A stretch of 64,000 nucleotides of DNA, taken from Candidatus Saccharimonadota bacterium. GTDB taxonomy: Bacteria > Patescibacteriota > Saccharimonadia > Saccharimonadales > Saccharimonadaceae. The notes under the pieces are model-generated. The model ran no database searches. It was not told the DNA's origin and was given only the letters and a program-made list of their open reading frames with translations. Where the stretch lies: positions 89,127 to 153,126 of the forward strand of contig JAUNOS010000003.1 in the NCBI GenBank assembly GCA_030537075.1. Direction: 5' to 3'. The translations under genes were made by a program, and so were the position numbers. Below are positions 31,578 through 40,128 of the stretch, in pieces. Positions within the stretch are counted from its first letter, which is position 1; every line of letters begins with the position of its first letter.

Positions 31578-32084
31578 ATGGCGCGATACAATATGGCGAA
31601 GGTGATAACGGTAGTCTGTATTTTTTCGACCATCATTCTTTTTGTCTTGGCGCAGACTGGTAGGCTGGCCGAGCTTTTTTCGCCAGCTATTGCTTATACC
31701 TTATACATCGGTAATTTTGCCTGCCTCGTGGCGAGCCTTATATTTTTCATTTGGCAGAAAGCTCACAGGGACATGCCTCGCCGACGGGAGCGTGAGGCGC
31801 TGGAAACGTATGCGCGGCTGGCTGATGAAGGCGCACTGCAGAGTCGTGCGAGTGACGCTATGACCATCGATGCGGAGGTGTTTTGGCGGTTGCAGCAATA
31901 TGGTGATACGGTGACCATCTCGGTGGCAAAGATGAATCCGCTCCGTGTGCCTCAGGTGGGAACCCGAGCGATGGTTGCGCCACTGGGCAATCCAGATAAT
32001 ACTGTGGTCGTGAAGGTAGTGAAGCGCGAAGGAGAGCTGATGACCATATCCCCTGTCAGTGACGCGCCGCGAGCTCGGCGCTAG
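31578..32084 (+). CDS. Unknown small membrane protein
   Basis: 168 residues. Two transmembrane helices (about 9-25 and 37-57, VVCIFSTIILFVLAQ and LYIGNFACLVASLIFFI) are followed by a soluble cytoplasmic part of ~105 residues with a small beta-rich end (TRAMVAPLGNPDNTVVVKVV). No family recognised. The start is fixed by a TATAGT six bases upstream rather than the longer frame from 31491. It diverges from the PAS kinase gene and is followed by tRNA-Glu. Confidence 0.75.
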   Translation: MARYNMAKVITVVCIFSTIILFVLAQTGRLAELFSPAIAYTLYIGNFACLVASLIFFIWQKAHRDMPRRREREALETYARLADEGALQSRASDAMTIDAEVFWRLQQYGDTVTISVAKMNPLRVPQVGTRAMVAPLGNPDNTVVVKVVKREGELMTISPVSDAPRARR

Positions 32085-32111
32085 ACTTTGCGGCGAAGAT
32101 ATGCTAATATG
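32082..32111 (+). promoter_or_regulatory. Promoter of tRNA-Glu
   Basis: TAGACT (32082-32087), 18-bp spacer, TAATAT (32106-32111), about ten bases before the tRNA. Confidence 0.5.
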
Positions 32112-32120
32112 GAAGGAGCT

Positions 32121-32195
32121 GGCCTCATCGTCTAACGGTTAGGACACAAGGTTCTCATCCTTGCAATCGGGGTTCGATTCCCCGTGAGGTCACCA
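32121..32195 (+). tRNA. tRNA-Glu (CTC)
   Basis: Cloverleaf folds fully: acceptor GGCCTCA/TGAGGTC (one G-T pair), anticodon stem CAAGG/CCTTG with loop TTCTCAT giving anticodon CTC, T arm CGGGG-TTCGATT-CCCCG, discriminator A and an encoded CCA end. It reads GAG codons. Confidence 0.96.
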
Positions 32196-32209
32196 GATTT
32201 TGTGAAGGG

Positions 32210-32240
32210 AGACTCGCCTGTATGTGGGCGAGTCTTTTTA
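32210..32240 (+). terminator. Terminator after tRNA-Glu
   Basis: AGACTCGCC (32210-32218) pairs perfectly with GGCGAGTCT (32227-32235) around an 8-nt loop, followed by TTTTA. Confidence 0.88.
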
Positions 32241-32249
32241 TCGCTTGAG

Positions 32250-32627
32250 CTACTCCCCGAGTGCCTCGATGGCTTCGATGAGTTTGCGCGGGGTGATATC
32301 GGCCTTGATGAGGTAGCCGTCGACGCGCTGGAGGATGCTGGACTTGGCTTTGTCGTCTTGTTCGAAATTGGTCATAATGAGGATCTTGCTATGTGGCACT
32401 AAGTCGGTATCGTGGGTACGCAAGGCGTTTAGAATTTCATCACCGCGCTGCTCGGGAAGCATCAGGTCGAGAATGATGAGGTCAAAGGGCTGGTTGCGCG
32501 CCATGACCAGGCCGTCATTGCCATCGACCACCCAGGTGACATCATAGCCAGCTTTTTGCAGGCTGCGCACATACATTTCGCCGATAAAACGGTCGTCTTC
32601 TACGCATAAAATAGTGTGAATTGGCAT
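32250..32627 (-). CDS. Single-domain response regulator (CheY-like)
   Basis: 125 residues, receiver domain only: acidic residues E10-D11-D12, phospho-acceptor D54 (LIILDLMLPEQ), T/S switch in ILIMTNFE and K113-region lysine (GYLIKADI). No output domain, so it acts through protein contacts. GGGAGG precedes the ATG at 32627; the gene follows the histidine kinase gene with a 20-base gap, and a kinase-receiver pair is clear. Confidence 0.9.
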   Translation of the reverse strand: MPIHTILCVEDDRFIGEMYVRSLQKAGYDVTWVVDGNDGLVMARNQPFDLIILDLMLPEQRGDEILNALRTHDTDLVPHSKILIMTNFEQDDKAKSSILQRVDGYLIKADITPRKLIEAIEALGE

Positions 32628-32647
32628 GATATATTCCCTCCCTTTGA

Positions 32648-34174
32648 TCATCCTCGATACATCGCGTGATTTTTAATCCATCCCCCGCCCCGCCGAATGA
32701 GTTGTCGGTTCAGCTGGCCGTCTTCCAGTAGCTGGTCTTTGACCGTGGCGTAGATGGGCAAGGTGAAGGAAAAGACAGAGCCCTCGTTCTCTTTCGAGCG
32801 GGCGGTGATGGTGCCTCCATGGCTTTCGACAAAGGCTTTGCAGAGGTAGAGGCCGATACCAGTGCCGGCGACGGCTTCGCGGGAGCGGTGGGAGCGGTAA
32901 AACTTGTGAAATAAGTTTTTCACGACGTTGGCGGGCATACCGACACCGTTGTCGGTGACGGAAATTTCGATAAAATCACCTTTTTGGGCGGCGGCCAATG
33001 TGATGGTGCCACCCTCGAAGCTATATTTGATGGCGTTATCGATGAGGTTAGAGATGACCTCGCCGATACTGGAGCGGTCGGCGGCGACGGTAGGAAGGTC
33101 GTCGGGAATGGCAACGGTCAGGAGGCGATGCTGGGTGGAGGCGCGCAGCTGCATGTCGTCGGCGATGGAGGCGTAGATGTGGTTGACGTGGTCCTCGGCG
33201 AGATGGACTTTCAGGTGGTGGCGATCGAACTTGGCAACGTTCAAGATATTGTTAATATAGCCAGAGAGACGGTTGGCGGACACGGTGAGTCGTGCCAGGA
33301 GCTGTGGCTCGTCGCCCTTGAGGCGGCCTGCGAGCTCCTGCTCCAGAACATCAAGGTAACCGCGGATGATGGTGATGGGGCCGCGCAGCTCGTGGGCGGC
33401 GAAGGAGATGAAGTTGAGGTCTTCTTCCTCTGGAGCGTACTGGTCGGTGCGGTCAAACAGTATGATGATGGTCTCGCCGGGCGCGCCCTTTTCGTAGGAG
33501 GCGACGATGTCAAAGTAACGGGTCTTGGCGAAGCTGCCAGTGTCAGTGGGGATGCGGCGCCAAGTGCGCTCGGCTTTCAATTTGTCGCTGTCAACGCCCG
33601 CTAACCAGTCGGTCAGTGACTCGTCGTCCAGGAAGTCGAGTGCCAGGTAGGTATCACCCTGAGGGGTGCGGCCGATGGGGGCGGCCTTGTTGGCTGAGAT
33701 GATCTGTTTGTGCTCATTCATGATGACGACACCGCAGCTGGTGTGGTTTAGTGCTTGGGCCATCAAGTCAGTACTTGTTACGGTAGCGACTCCCTGCTCT
33801 GGCGCTGCTGGCGGGTTGTAGATGGCATGAAGGACGGCCTTGAGGCCAGTTCGGGCATGCTGTTTGGCATTTGGATGCGGCGGCGTGGTGGTGGTTGGTT
33901 CGCCAATTTTATAACTGATGGCGGCCAAGATGTCATAGAGGGCATCACTGGCGGCATAGAGTATGATGAGCGATAGGGCACTGCCGGCGACAAAGATTCC
34001 ACCAAGGATGAGCCAGGTGCTTAGGGAGCTGATGGATGTCAGCCCGCTGAGGATAAGAATGGCGCCAATGATGAGTGCCAGGAGGAATTGAGAGCCCAGT
34101 GCCAAGCTTACCAGCAGTGTTTTGTGGTATTTGAGAAACGTTTTGACGGATGTTGACTGGGGCTCTACTCCCAC
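32648..34174 (-). CDS. Membrane sensor histidine kinase
   Basis: 508 residues: two transmembrane helices (about 20-43 and 52-74), a PAS-like region (about 135-245), HisKA with H261 (FAAHELRGP), then HATPase_c with NAIKYSF, DNGVGMP and GTGIGLYLCKAF. The GTG start at 34174 overlaps the end of the DUF3048 gene by ten bases, so DUF3048-kinase-receiver form one operon; the surface DUF3048 protein may be part of the sensing pathway (inference). Confidence 0.92.
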   Translation of the reverse strand: MGVEPQSTSVKTFLKYHKTLLVSLALGSQFLLALIIGAILILSGLTSISSLSTWLILGGIFVAGSALSLIILYAASDALYDILAAISYKIGEPTTTTPPHPNAKQHARTGLKAVLHAIYNPPAAPEQGVATVTSTDLMAQALNHTSCGVVIMNEHKQIISANKAAPIGRTPQGDTYLALDFLDDESLTDWLAGVDSDKLKAERTWRRIPTDTGSFAKTRYFDIVASYEKGAPGETIIILFDRTDQYAPEEEDLNFISFAAHELRGPITIIRGYLDVLEQELAGRLKGDEPQLLARLTVSANRLSGYINNILNVAKFDRHHLKVHLAEDHVNHIYASIADDMQLRASTQHRLLTVAIPDDLPTVAADRSSIGEVISNLIDNAIKYSFEGGTITLAAAQKGDFIEISVTDNGVGMPANVVKNLFHKFYRSHRSREAVAGTGIGLYLCKAFVESHGGTITARSKENEGSVFSFTLPIYATVKDQLLEDGQLNRQLIRRGGGWIKNHAMYRG

Positions 34175-35259
34175 GAAACGCCCCCGCGCCCAGCGACGAA
34201 GGCGCCCACCCAGGTCTGGCCACGCACCAGTGGCACGTCCTTCCCGTCCGCATCAAGGAGGCGAAGTGGTGCAGTCATGCCCTCTTTCTTCCAGGTTGCC
34301 TCTTTGGCAGTACCGTTCTGGAAGATGGTCGCTTTGCCTGAGCCGGTGGTCACCAGGTCGTCATAGCCATCAGGGCCAGGGCGTCGCTCAGTCGTCGTTT
34401 CAAGGGCGACGATAACTTTCGGGCTAATCTGCCCATGTTCGCGGTCACGGTGCGGCTGCCCTGCCAGGAAACGTTGGTAGGTGTTCGAAGCCTTGTCGTA
34501 GGTGTAGTGGGTGTTGTAGTTTGCAGAGCTAAAATTGAGCCGAATAGTCGAAGCGGTTGGTGTGTCAGCTGCTTTTTCGTCGATACGGGCAAAGCTGGTG
34601 AAGGTTGACTGGGTGTAGCCCTTAGCAGCATTCAATTGGTCAAGCTTTTCGCCTGAGGTATAGACATTATGCGGTGCATAACGGTCGCGAGCGCGCCAGT
34701 AGGAACCGCCGTTGAAGAATTGGTCGATATCGCGGTGGTTTGCGCGGACTGCCTGGAGTGCATTGTCGCTGCCGCCGACATGGGCGATGGAGGCCTGGTA
34801 CGGCGCGCCCCAGCCGAGGTAATAGATGCGGAGGCTACGGACGGGGCCGATCTGACTTGGCTTGTCACCCTGATACACGGCCATAAAGCGCGTGATGCCA
34901 CCCTCTGCTGGCGCCTCATAAACCACGCCGGCATGCTTCAGGCCTGACTGTGGACGGGCCTCGGGACTGTTCTCGATCATGACGGCAGTGACGGGCTTTT
35001 TGCGCGCCGCGTCGTCGGCGACTTGCTCACCGGTAAGAAGTGAGTAGAATTTTTCATCTGGCTTTTTCTTGAAAAAGTTGAGCGGATGGTCGCCGCGTGA
35101 GCTGATACTGGTGATGGCGACGATAAAGACGCCAGCGATGATAGCGGCGGCCAGCACGAGGATGATGGCCATAAGGTGCCGCTGACACCAGCCTTTCAGA
35201 CCTTTTTTCTGAGTGGTTGTTGATAGCTTTGGTGATGGTTTGGGCTTGCGAACGTACAT
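34165..35259 (-). CDS. DUF3048-domain extracytoplasmic protein (YerB-like)
   Basis: 364 residues. A basic N-terminus and one transmembrane helix (about 32-52, LMAIILVLAAAIIAGVFIVAI) anchor a large outside domain. KPVTAVMIENSPEARPQSGL, VYEAPAEGGITRFMAVYQ and GPVRSLRIYYL are the DUF3048 N-terminal hallmarks; the C-terminal half is DUF3048_C. There is no lipobox cysteine, so unlike YerB it is a bitopic protein. Function unknown in any organism to my knowledge. A leaderless promoter (TATAAT six bases upstream) sets the start at 35259. Confidence 0.9.
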   Translation of the reverse strand: MYVRKPKPSPKLSTTTQKKGLKGWCQRHLMAIILVLAAAIIAGVFIVAITSISSRGDHPLNFFKKKPDEKFYSLLTGEQVADDAARKKPVTAVMIENSPEARPQSGLKHAGVVYEAPAEGGITRFMAVYQGDKPSQIGPVRSLRIYYLGWGAPYQASIAHVGGSDNALQAVRANHRDIDQFFNGGSYWRARDRYAPHNVYTSGEKLDQLNAAKGYTQSTFTSFARIDEKAADTPTASTIRLNFSSANYNTHYTYDKASNTYQRFLAGQPHRDREHGQISPKVIVALETTTERRPGPDGYDDLVTTGSGKATIFQNGTAKEATWKKEGMTAPLRLLDADGKDVPLVRGQTWVGAFVAGRGGVSWE

Positions 35260-35265
35260 GGGTAT

Positions 35266-35271
35266 ATTATA
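35266..35271 (-). promoter_or_regulatory. -10 box TATAAT, leaderless promoter of the DUF3048 operon
   Basis: Ends exactly six bases before the ATG at 35259. Confidence 0.6.
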
Positions 35272-35300
35272 CCACAAGCGGGATGGGCCTGCGGGGCGAT

Positions 35301-36728
35301 CTACAGGTGGCCAAGGGCGGTCTGGAGGCGTACTAGCGCCTGCTTCTTGCCGATGAGTGCTAGCGTGTCATTCAGCTGCGGGCTAAATGGTGCCCAGGTG
35401 GTGGCAATGCGTACCAGGCTAAACAAAATGCCTGGTTTTTGTCCCGTTGTTTCGAGCAATTGGTTCAGTGTCGACTGAATGCTGTCTGGGTTCCAGTCAT
35501 CAAGTTTGGCAAAAGCATCGTGGCTGGCCTGCAGTAGCTGACGTCGCTCATCTGAGGATAGTTTTTTGAGCTGCTTATTGCCGTCAATCAAGCTCATATC
35601 AACCACTGGTTCAGCAAAGAAATAATCGGTCAGCACTGGCAAATCACGCAGGGTTTTCAGACGGTCCTGCGCCAGCGCCAGTACCTGTCGGCGGTATGCT
35701 TCAGGGTGTTTTTTGGCGCTTTCGGGCCAGAAAAATTCTGATCGCTGCAGTAGTTCATCGAGCGGCAGTTCACGAATAAATTGCCCGTTCATCCACAGCA
35801 GGCGCTTTTCATCAAAGCGCGCTCCAGAACGCTGAATGCGGCTAAGGCTGAACTTGGCGACCAATTCATCGTGCGTAAAGACTTCTTGCTCCGTGCCGTC
35901 ATTCCACCCCAGTGTGGCGATAAAACTCAGCATAGCCTCTGGCAGATAGCCATCGCGAATATAATCCAGTACATCTTTCGCGCCGTCGCGTTTGCCGAGT
36001 TTTTTGTTACCCTGCTCATTCATGATGTGCGGCATATGGGCAAAAATCGGCCGCTCCAGCTCGAGCGCCTCGTACAGCGCCAGAAAGTTCGGCATACTAG
36101 AGATAAATTCCTGGCCGCGAATGACGTGTGTGATCTGCATCTCGGCGTCATCAACGATATGCGCAAAATTGTATGTCGGGTAGCCATCTGATTTAATGAG
36201 GATAATGTCATCGATCACTTCTGGACTGGTCGTGATGTCGCCCATCACCTCATCGTGATACGAATAACTCTTCGGTGTTGACTTAAAGCGCAGCGGACGG
36301 GTGCCGTCCCAGGCAGGCAGCTCTTCAGGGCGATGATCACGGTAGCGGAAGGCTCGCTTTTCGGCCTGGGCTTGGTCGCGAAAGGCTTGGATCTGCTCTG
36401 GCGTGTACGGGTCGGCATAGGCGAGCCCTTTGTCGATCAGCTTTTGCGCCCACGCGTGGTAGTGGTCCAGGCGTTCAGACTGGACATAGGGACCAAAATT
36501 GCCGCCAACGTCAGGACCTTCATCGTACATGATGCCAATTGCCTTCAGGCTAGAGATCAGATGTTCGCGGCTGCCTGGCACTTCCCGCTTCTGGTCAGTG
36601 TCTTCGAGACGCAGCACAAAGCTACCGCCGGCCTGGCGCGCTACAAGATAGGCAAACAGCGCAGTGCGGATACCGCCGACATGCAAAAAACCGGTTGGTG
36701 ATGGAGCAAAACGAGTTCGAATAGTCAT
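35301..36728 (-). CDS. gltX: Glutamyl-tRNA synthetase
   Basis: Class I synthetase charging tRNA-Glu; 475 residues. The HIGH-type motif is FAPSPTGFLHVGG (7-19), the KMSKS counterpart is KKLGKRDG, and GYPTYNFAHIVDDAEM is the family's substrate motif. The C-terminal anticodon-binding domain is complete. A leaderless promoter (TATAAT six bases upstream) drives it. The only tRNA-Glu of the window lies 3 kb away. Whether it also charges tRNA-Gln (with a GatCAB route) cannot be told here. Confidence 0.97.
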   Translation of the reverse strand: MTIRTRFAPSPTGFLHVGGIRTALFAYLVARQAGGSFVLRLEDTDQKREVPGSREHLISSLKAIGIMYDEGPDVGGNFGPYVQSERLDHYHAWAQKLIDKGLAYADPYTPEQIQAFRDQAQAEKRAFRYRDHRPEELPAWDGTRPLRFKSTPKSYSYHDEVMGDITTSPEVIDDIILIKSDGYPTYNFAHIVDDAEMQITHVIRGQEFISSMPNFLALYEALELERPIFAHMPHIMNEQGNKKLGKRDGAKDVLDYIRDGYLPEAMLSFIATLGWNDGTEQEVFTHDELVAKFSLSRIQRSGARFDEKRLLWMNGQFIRELPLDELLQRSEFFWPESAKKHPEAYRRQVLALAQDRLKTLRDLPVLTDYFFAEPVVDMSLIDGNKQLKKLSSDERRQLLQASHDAFAKLDDWNPDSIQSTLNQLLETTGQKPGILFSLVRIATTWAPFSPQLNDTLALIGKKQALVRLQTALGHL

Positions 36729-36734
36729 GAGGTG

Positions 36735-36740
36735 ATTATA
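36735..36740 (-). promoter_or_regulatory. -10 box TATAAT, leaderless promoter of gltX
   Basis: Ends six bases before the gltX ATG. Confidence 0.6.
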
Positions 36741-36746
36741 GCATAA

Positions 36747-37415
36747 TTACGGTCGCGATGGCGGCAGTTCGCGGCCAGGCTCGGCGCTAACGACGAAGAC
36801 ATAGTGCGGGTCTGTGCCCACATCTGGGTTCGCAGCGCGGTAGTCTACCGTAATATGCCGAGCGATGTCCGGATGACAGTAGGTATCGACGATATCTTGC
36901 AAGATGCGTTGCTTTTCCTCGGCGGTCGTCTGGTGCGGAAAGAGCGTGCCGTACTTTTCCAGGACCTGTGTGCGGCAAAGCTGTGATGCATCACACTCAG
37001 GCGGTACCTGATGCGTCACGCCGTCGAGGTACTCACTGTGCTCTCGAAGGAGCCTAATGAGGGTGTTTCGCAGTGGCATGATGTGTATGTCGATGAATCT
37101 TTGGCGCTTAAGGAGTGAGTGCAATTTCCTCTCAAGCGCATCGTGCGCACTGGAGCCGCCCCTGTCAAGCGCCTCAATGGCCTCGAGGCGCTCACGGTGG
37201 ATATTATGACCGCGGGCGGCAGTTATGGCCTCCTCCTGTGCGGCCAGGCGGGCTTCTTGTACCTCTAGATCGGCCAGTGCGCGTCGCACTTCTTCAACGG
37301 CCCGCTGTGCCATCAGACGCTGGGCGCGAATGTTTTCGAGATTTTCCTCCACCGTCGGTTCATTGTCGGCCACTTTGGGCGCTGGTTTGGTAGCGTATTC
37401 CGTATATGATCCCAT
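36747..37415 (-). CDS. Unknown coiled-coil protein
   Basis: 222 residues, soluble, unrecognised. Residues ~22-85 form a coiled coil rich in Ala/Glu/Arg (RAVEEVRRALADLEVQEARL); the C-terminal ~110 residues look globular, with two cysteines (ECDASQLC) and a short beta-containing end (HYVFVVSAEPGREL). The ATG at 37415 has GAGAAAGA nearby and TATAAT 25 bases upstream, giving a leader of about 19 bases. It sits just upstream of gltX, which has its own promoter. Confidence 0.75.
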   Translation of the reverse strand: MGSYTEYATKPAPKVADNEPTVEENLENIRAQRLMAQRAVEEVRRALADLEVQEARLAAQEEAITAARGHNIHRERLEAIEALDRGGSSAHDALERKLHSLLKRQRFIDIHIMPLRNTLIRLLREHSEYLDGVTHQVPPECDASQLCRTQVLEKYGTLFPHQTTAEEKQRILQDIVDTYCHPDIARHITVDYRAANPDVGTDPHYVFVVSAEPGRELPPSRP

Positions 37416-37482
37416 GATGAATCTCTTTCTCGCCACCCAAATTATACTCTGTGCTGGTGATTATAGCACCGAGGTGACGAAT

Positions 37483-38523
37483 TTACAAACTCGTGGCGAT
37501 CTTGTCAATCTGCTCACTCGACAGCGGTGCGTGGGTGTCGATGCGGTAGAGGACGCCGCCATTCACCCACTGGGCGGATGAGCCAGTGTGGTAGATAGTA
37601 AGCCCCTGGGCGGTCGTCACTGTCGGGTGCTGGTCGGCCAGGTGGTGCTGCAGCGCAGCGGAGTCCCAGGTGCTGCGACGCTGGGTAATGGTGTACGAAT
37701 CAGCACTGTCGGCGTAGGCGAATTGCATACTGATCTCATCGTTTTTATAGGTGATAGGTCCCCTGAGCGCATAGCCAGTTGGGCGATATCCTGGGTAGCT
37801 GGCGTTGATGCCGGACTGCACCGCGGCCATACGTACCGAGACGTTTGGCATGGTGAGGTAGGTAAAGTAACCGCCAAGGAGCATCACCGACAGACCGATG
37901 GAGCCGAGGCTCAGCCAACGCGCCAGTGGGCTGCGCTGTTTTTTAGCGCGACGGGTTTTTCGCGAGGAACGCGGGGTCATTTCATGGCGCAGAGCGGCCT
38001 CTATGGCTTCATTTTTCAGGAGCGGGGCGGGCTTTGGCTGAGCGATAACTGCGGGTGCTGACTGAGGGGTGGTGGTCTGTGGCTGTTTCGAACGCTCTAG
38101 GTGTTCCAGGCGTTTTTGGGTAGCCACTGGGGCGGCGACGCGTGGTCGCTGCTGCGGAGTGCGCTTCTGGGCGCGAACAGTGACGGGGTGGGTTTGTGCG
38201 GGGCGGTCGACTGTGGTCTGGGTCGGTGGGGTTTGCGGCGCCGCAGGGGTCGGCGACGTAGGAGTAAACTTGCTGATGGCAGCGTGCACTGGCACTGAAA
38301 GATCGCGCTGCTTTGCTGGGCGACTCACGTGCCGGCGATTCAGGGTGGCTGAGCGCTGGATGTGGCGTTTATGCACTGCTGAGACGCTGGCGCCTCTCTT
38401 GACAGTGACTGAGTGTGATGATGGCGTAATCTCTTTCGAATGTACCAGCTCGCTCGCCTTCAGCGGCAGCCCGGTGACCGGGTCGTAGGCCCGCCCATTG
38501 ATAATGACGTGTTGTTTATTCAT
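37483..38523 (-). CDS. Membrane protein with C-terminal DUF4367-like domain
   Basis: 346 residues. The N-terminus has a short conserved-looking motif (HVIINGRAYDPVTGLPL), then ~170 residues of Pro/Thr/Gln/Arg-rich disordered sequence, one transmembrane helix (about 206-226, WLSLGSIGLSVMLLGGYFTYL) and an outside domain resembling DUF4367 (YPGYRPTGYAL; GSSAQWVNGGVLYRID). The topology is cytoplasmic tail-helix-surface domain. Function unknown; similar domains occur in anti-sigma-type and surface proteins. It diverges from the PEGA-domain gene. Confidence 0.75.
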   Translation of the reverse strand: MNKQHVIINGRAYDPVTGLPLKASELVHSKEITPSSHSVTVKRGASVSAVHKRHIQRSATLNRRHVSRPAKQRDLSVPVHAAISKFTPTSPTPAAPQTPPTQTTVDRPAQTHPVTVRAQKRTPQQRPRVAAPVATQKRLEHLERSKQPQTTTPQSAPAVIAQPKPAPLLKNEAIEAALRHEMTPRSSRKTRRAKKQRSPLARWLSLGSIGLSVMLLGGYFTYLTMPNVSVRMAAVQSGINASYPGYRPTGYALRGPITYKNDEISMQFAYADSADSYTITQRRSTWDSAALQHHLADQHPTVTTAQGLTIYHTGSSAQWVNGGVLYRIDTHAPLSSEQIDKIATSL

Positions 38524-38606
38524 TTGTGCATATTCCCCTTTTTCCCACTAATGCTTACTCTTATCATACTAAAGTGGCTATGGTTTTTGCAAGATGTTAA
38601 TCATGG

Positions 38607-38612
38607 TATAAT
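38607..38612 (+). promoter_or_regulatory. -10 box TATAAT of the PEGA-domain gene
   Basis: Ends 11 bases before the ATG at 38624; leader of about five bases. Confidence 0.5.
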
Positions 38613-38623
38613 ATCCGATACAT

Positions 38624-40099
38624 ATGTATCGCAAGAAGAACCGCACCACAGAGATCGCGCGACGGACACTGGTCTACACCATCATGGTCCTAGCGGTCCT
38701 CACTTTACTCTTTGTTATCACGTTTAATATGCTGGGCTATCAGTACAATCTTCAGACGCGGACGGTTGAACAGCGTGGCTTGGTGCAGTATGACTCGCGG
38801 CCGCGTAGTGCGACGGTGTTTGTCGATGGCAAGGAACTGGGGTCGCGGACCCAGACGAAGAGCATGGTTGACGCTGGGCAGCACCAATTTTCGATGCGCC
38901 TGGAGGGCTATGACGAATGGCGTAAAGTGATGGATATCAAGCCAGGTACCTTAACGGCCCTGTCCTATGTGCGTCTGGTGCCGACGGAGCGCAAGGTCTC
39001 GGTAGTGAAGGAGCTGCCGGCGGTGTCGTCAGCGCGCTTTTCGCCTGACCGTCGTTGGGCACTGGCGGTGGTACCGACGGAGCGGTTGCCACGGCTGAGC
39101 TGGATTGACTTGAGAAATAATGATGAGGTGAAAGTGGTCGACCAGACCATCGATGCAGTGCTCACTGGCCATGAAGATGAGGCGTCGAAGCACGAGCTGC
39201 GTATCATCGAGTGGGACCTGGACAGTCGGTATGTGCTGGCGCGTCATCAGTATACGCTGAGTGACGGTACGACTGGTGTGCAGTGGCTGCGGCTGGACCG
39301 CGAAGGTCGTGAACCGGTCGATATTTCGCGCTTGGCGAGTTTGGAGCTGAAAGATGTGCGCTTTATCGGCGGTGGTGGTAATGAGCTGTACGTTCTCCAG
39401 ACGAGCGGTGAGCTGCGCCGCATGGCGGTGAACAGCGCGACGCTATCGGGCCCGCTCCTGACACGAGTAGCGTCGTTTTCGGTGTATGGTACGGATTATG
39501 TGGCCTACGTGGGAACAGACGAAGCGGCCAAGCGCCTCGCAGGTATCTGGAAGAAAGAATGGCAGGAGCCGGTCATCGTGCGGCGCCTGAGCGAGGCTGA
39601 AAAGGACAAACCGCTGTTTATCGAGTTTGCGCGCTACTTTCATAAGGATGCGCTTGCGGTAGCAGTTGGCGCAGAGACGACAGTGTACTACGGCGATTTG
39701 GGCCGTTCAGAGAGTGAATTAGCGCAGTTCTACGCGACTGGCAAGAAAATGAGCGCCAAAAGCCCGCTGACGGCACTTGACATGAGTTACAGCGGTCGGT
39801 TCGTCATGATGCGCAGCAGTGAGGGATTTATGACCTATGACATCGAGCATCAGCTCGTGTCGCAGGATGCGCCATTGGCGGCGAGCGCGCGGCTGGATTG
39901 GCTGGATGATCACCATGTGTGGCACCTCAGAGATGGTATGCTGATGATGCGCGAGTATGATGGTACCAATGAGACGCCGCTGATGGCGGCAAATGAGCTG
40001 GCGGCTATGCCGTCTAGCGATGAGAAGTCGCTTTACTCTTTCAAGACGCTCGATGATGGCCGCGTAGTGCTGCAGCGGTTAAAGATGACGGTCAATTAG
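38624..40099 (+). CDS. Membrane-anchored PEGA-domain protein, probable beta-propeller
   Basis: 491 residues. A basic start and one transmembrane helix (about 16-37) are followed outside by a PEGA domain (about 50-120: RPRSATVFVDGKELGSRTQ, HQFSMRLEGYDEW), a fold common in surface proteins. The rest (about 125-480) has repeated short strands with SPDRRWALAV-type and DYVAYVGTD-type segments that look like propeller blades. The end is convergent with the sortase gene, 29 bases away. Likely an envelope or host-contact protein; no enzymatic motif seen. Confidence 0.82.
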   Translation: MYRKKNRTTEIARRTLVYTIMVLAVLTLLFVITFNMLGYQYNLQTRTVEQRGLVQYDSRPRSATVFVDGKELGSRTQTKSMVDAGQHQFSMRLEGYDEWRKVMDIKPGTLTALSYVRLVPTERKVSVVKELPAVSSARFSPDRRWALAVVPTERLPRLSWIDLRNNDEVKVVDQTIDAVLTGHEDEASKHELRIIEWDLDSRYVLARHQYTLSDGTTGVQWLRLDREGREPVDISRLASLELKDVRFIGGGGNELYVLQTSGELRRMAVNSATLSGPLLTRVASFSVYGTDYVAYVGTDEAAKRLAGIWKKEWQEPVIVRRLSEAEKDKPLFIEFARYFHKDALAVAVGAETTVYYGDLGRSESELAQFYATGKKMSAKSPLTALDMSYSGRFVMMRSSEGFMTYDIEHQLVSQDAPLAASARLDWLDDHHVWHLRDGMLMMREYDGTNETPLMAANELAAMPSSDEKSLYSFKTLDDGRVVLQRLKMTVN

Positions 40100-40128
40100 A
40101 CTTGACGGCGATGTGCTCACGGGCCGGT

